The notes under the pieces were generated by a model, which searched no databases, was not told the origin of the DNA, and was given only the letters and a program-made list of their open reading frames with translations. Positions 51,955-52,221 of a DNA stretch of 52,221 bases are shown one piece after another. The DNA lies in contig JABDCC010000009.1 of assembly GCA_013288335.1 (NCBI GenBank), positions 1-52,221 of the forward strand, given 5' to 3'. Numbering within the stretch: the first letter of the stretch is position 1; every line of letters starts with the position of its first letter. The stretch comes from Alphaproteobacteria bacterium (GTDB taxonomy: Bacteria; Pseudomonadota; Alphaproteobacteria; Rickettsiales; JABCZZ01). Made by a program: the position numbers and the translations under genes.

Positions 51955-52221
51955 TTGTCACATATATTTACTATTGCATTGGATGCTATGGGGGGTGATA
52001 ACGCCCCAGCCTGCGTTGTAGAAGGCGCAGACATTGCGCTCAGGCGTTACGATAACGTCCGTTTTATTTTTTTCGGCGATCAGGTAAAGATTGAATCCCT
52101 GTTCAAGTTATATCCGGCAGTGATTCCGGTTTCACAAATTGTCCATACCGACATATTAGTAGCTCCCCACGACAAACCCTCAGTGGCGCTGCGCCGTGGC
52201 AAAGAATCCAGCATGCGCCTT
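51955..52221 (+). CDS. plsX: Phosphate acyltransferase PlsX, N-terminal part
   Basis: PlsX makes acyl-phosphate from acyl-ACP for PlsY. Only 89 codons are in the window; the frame is open to the edge. The start FTIALDAMGGDNAP, with the conserved DAMGGD motif at about 9-14, is diagnostic, and later HDKPSVALRRGKESSMR also belongs to the family. It begins with TTG at 51955, behind AGGGG. It is partial at the right end of the window. Confidence 0.95.
   Translation, partial: MSHIFTIALDAMGGDNAPACVVEGADIALRRYDNVRFIFFGDQVKIESLFKLYPAVIPVSQIVHTDILVAPHDKPSVALRRGKESSMRL

Overview
The window is a stretch of bacterial chromosome, most probably from an alphaproteobacterium. The signs are a separate GatCAB amidotransferase set, an NDUFS4-like complex I subunit, a CGFS glutaredoxin beside BolA, rpmF-plsX, argS-SPOR-nagZ, a Rickettsia-type 17-kDa lipoprotein, and promoter motifs resembling CtrA and PhoB boxes. 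Purine, pyrimidine, pantothenate, pyridoxine, lysine, queuosine and isoprenoid genes are all present, so this is not a strongly reduced Rickettsia-like genome. I cannot place it to order from sequence alone.

Layout. 0-5.7 kb: gatB-gatA-gatC (minus), then ruvX-plsY-dprA (plus). 5.7-6.9 kb: an unknown protein with a degenerate protease-like motif. 7-14 kb: topA, NDUFS4-like, gpx, purQ-purL, bolA and grxD. 14-17.2 kb: an unknown gene, a KirBac potassium channel, a half-size EamA protein, a PH-like membrane protein, and three very small minus-strand genes, one frameshifted. 17.2-19.5 kb: a PgaA-like outer-membrane barrel and a Thr/Asn-rich exported protein. 19.8-23.9 kb: tRNA-Leu, queF-queC-queE, tsf and rpsB with a structured leader. 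24-31 kb: an unknown gene, uvrD/pcrA, an M50 protease, nagZ, a SPOR protein and argS. 31.2-35.4 kb: a large unknown protein, ispA-xseB, and an unknown gene with an operator-like, apparently leaderless promoter. 35.1-39.4 kb: small membrane-protein cassettes around pyrE-panC and zapE. 39.4-47.1 kb: acpS-pdxJ-Sel1, two DUF192-type proteins, a nitronate-monooxygenase-like protein, a CDF transporter, the 17-kDa lipoprotein, carbonic anhydrase and dapB. 47.2-52.2 kb: galE with a duplicated 3' end, an alpha/beta hydrolase, tRNA-Val, ispH, rpmF and the start of plsX.

The most unusual content is a scattered set of lineage-specific genes with a shared promoter design. At least three small membrane-protein genes, the 717-codon unknown gene and the gene inserted behind galE have 5-bp half-sites of TTCAC/GTCAC type repeated every 11 bp just upstream of a -10 box. 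Several also share a leader encoding short hydrophobic peptides. Two further unknown loci have TTAA-N7-TTAA sites instead. I read these as a regulon, or two related ones, under OmpR-family response regulators. This is inference from pattern only.

Other points worth a second look are a possible pseudoknot in the rpsB leader, an in-frame UGA near the start of the 717-codon gene, an A8-tract frameshift, a 5'-3' complementarity bracketing one small membrane gene, and a hairpin that masks the plsX ribosome-binding site.
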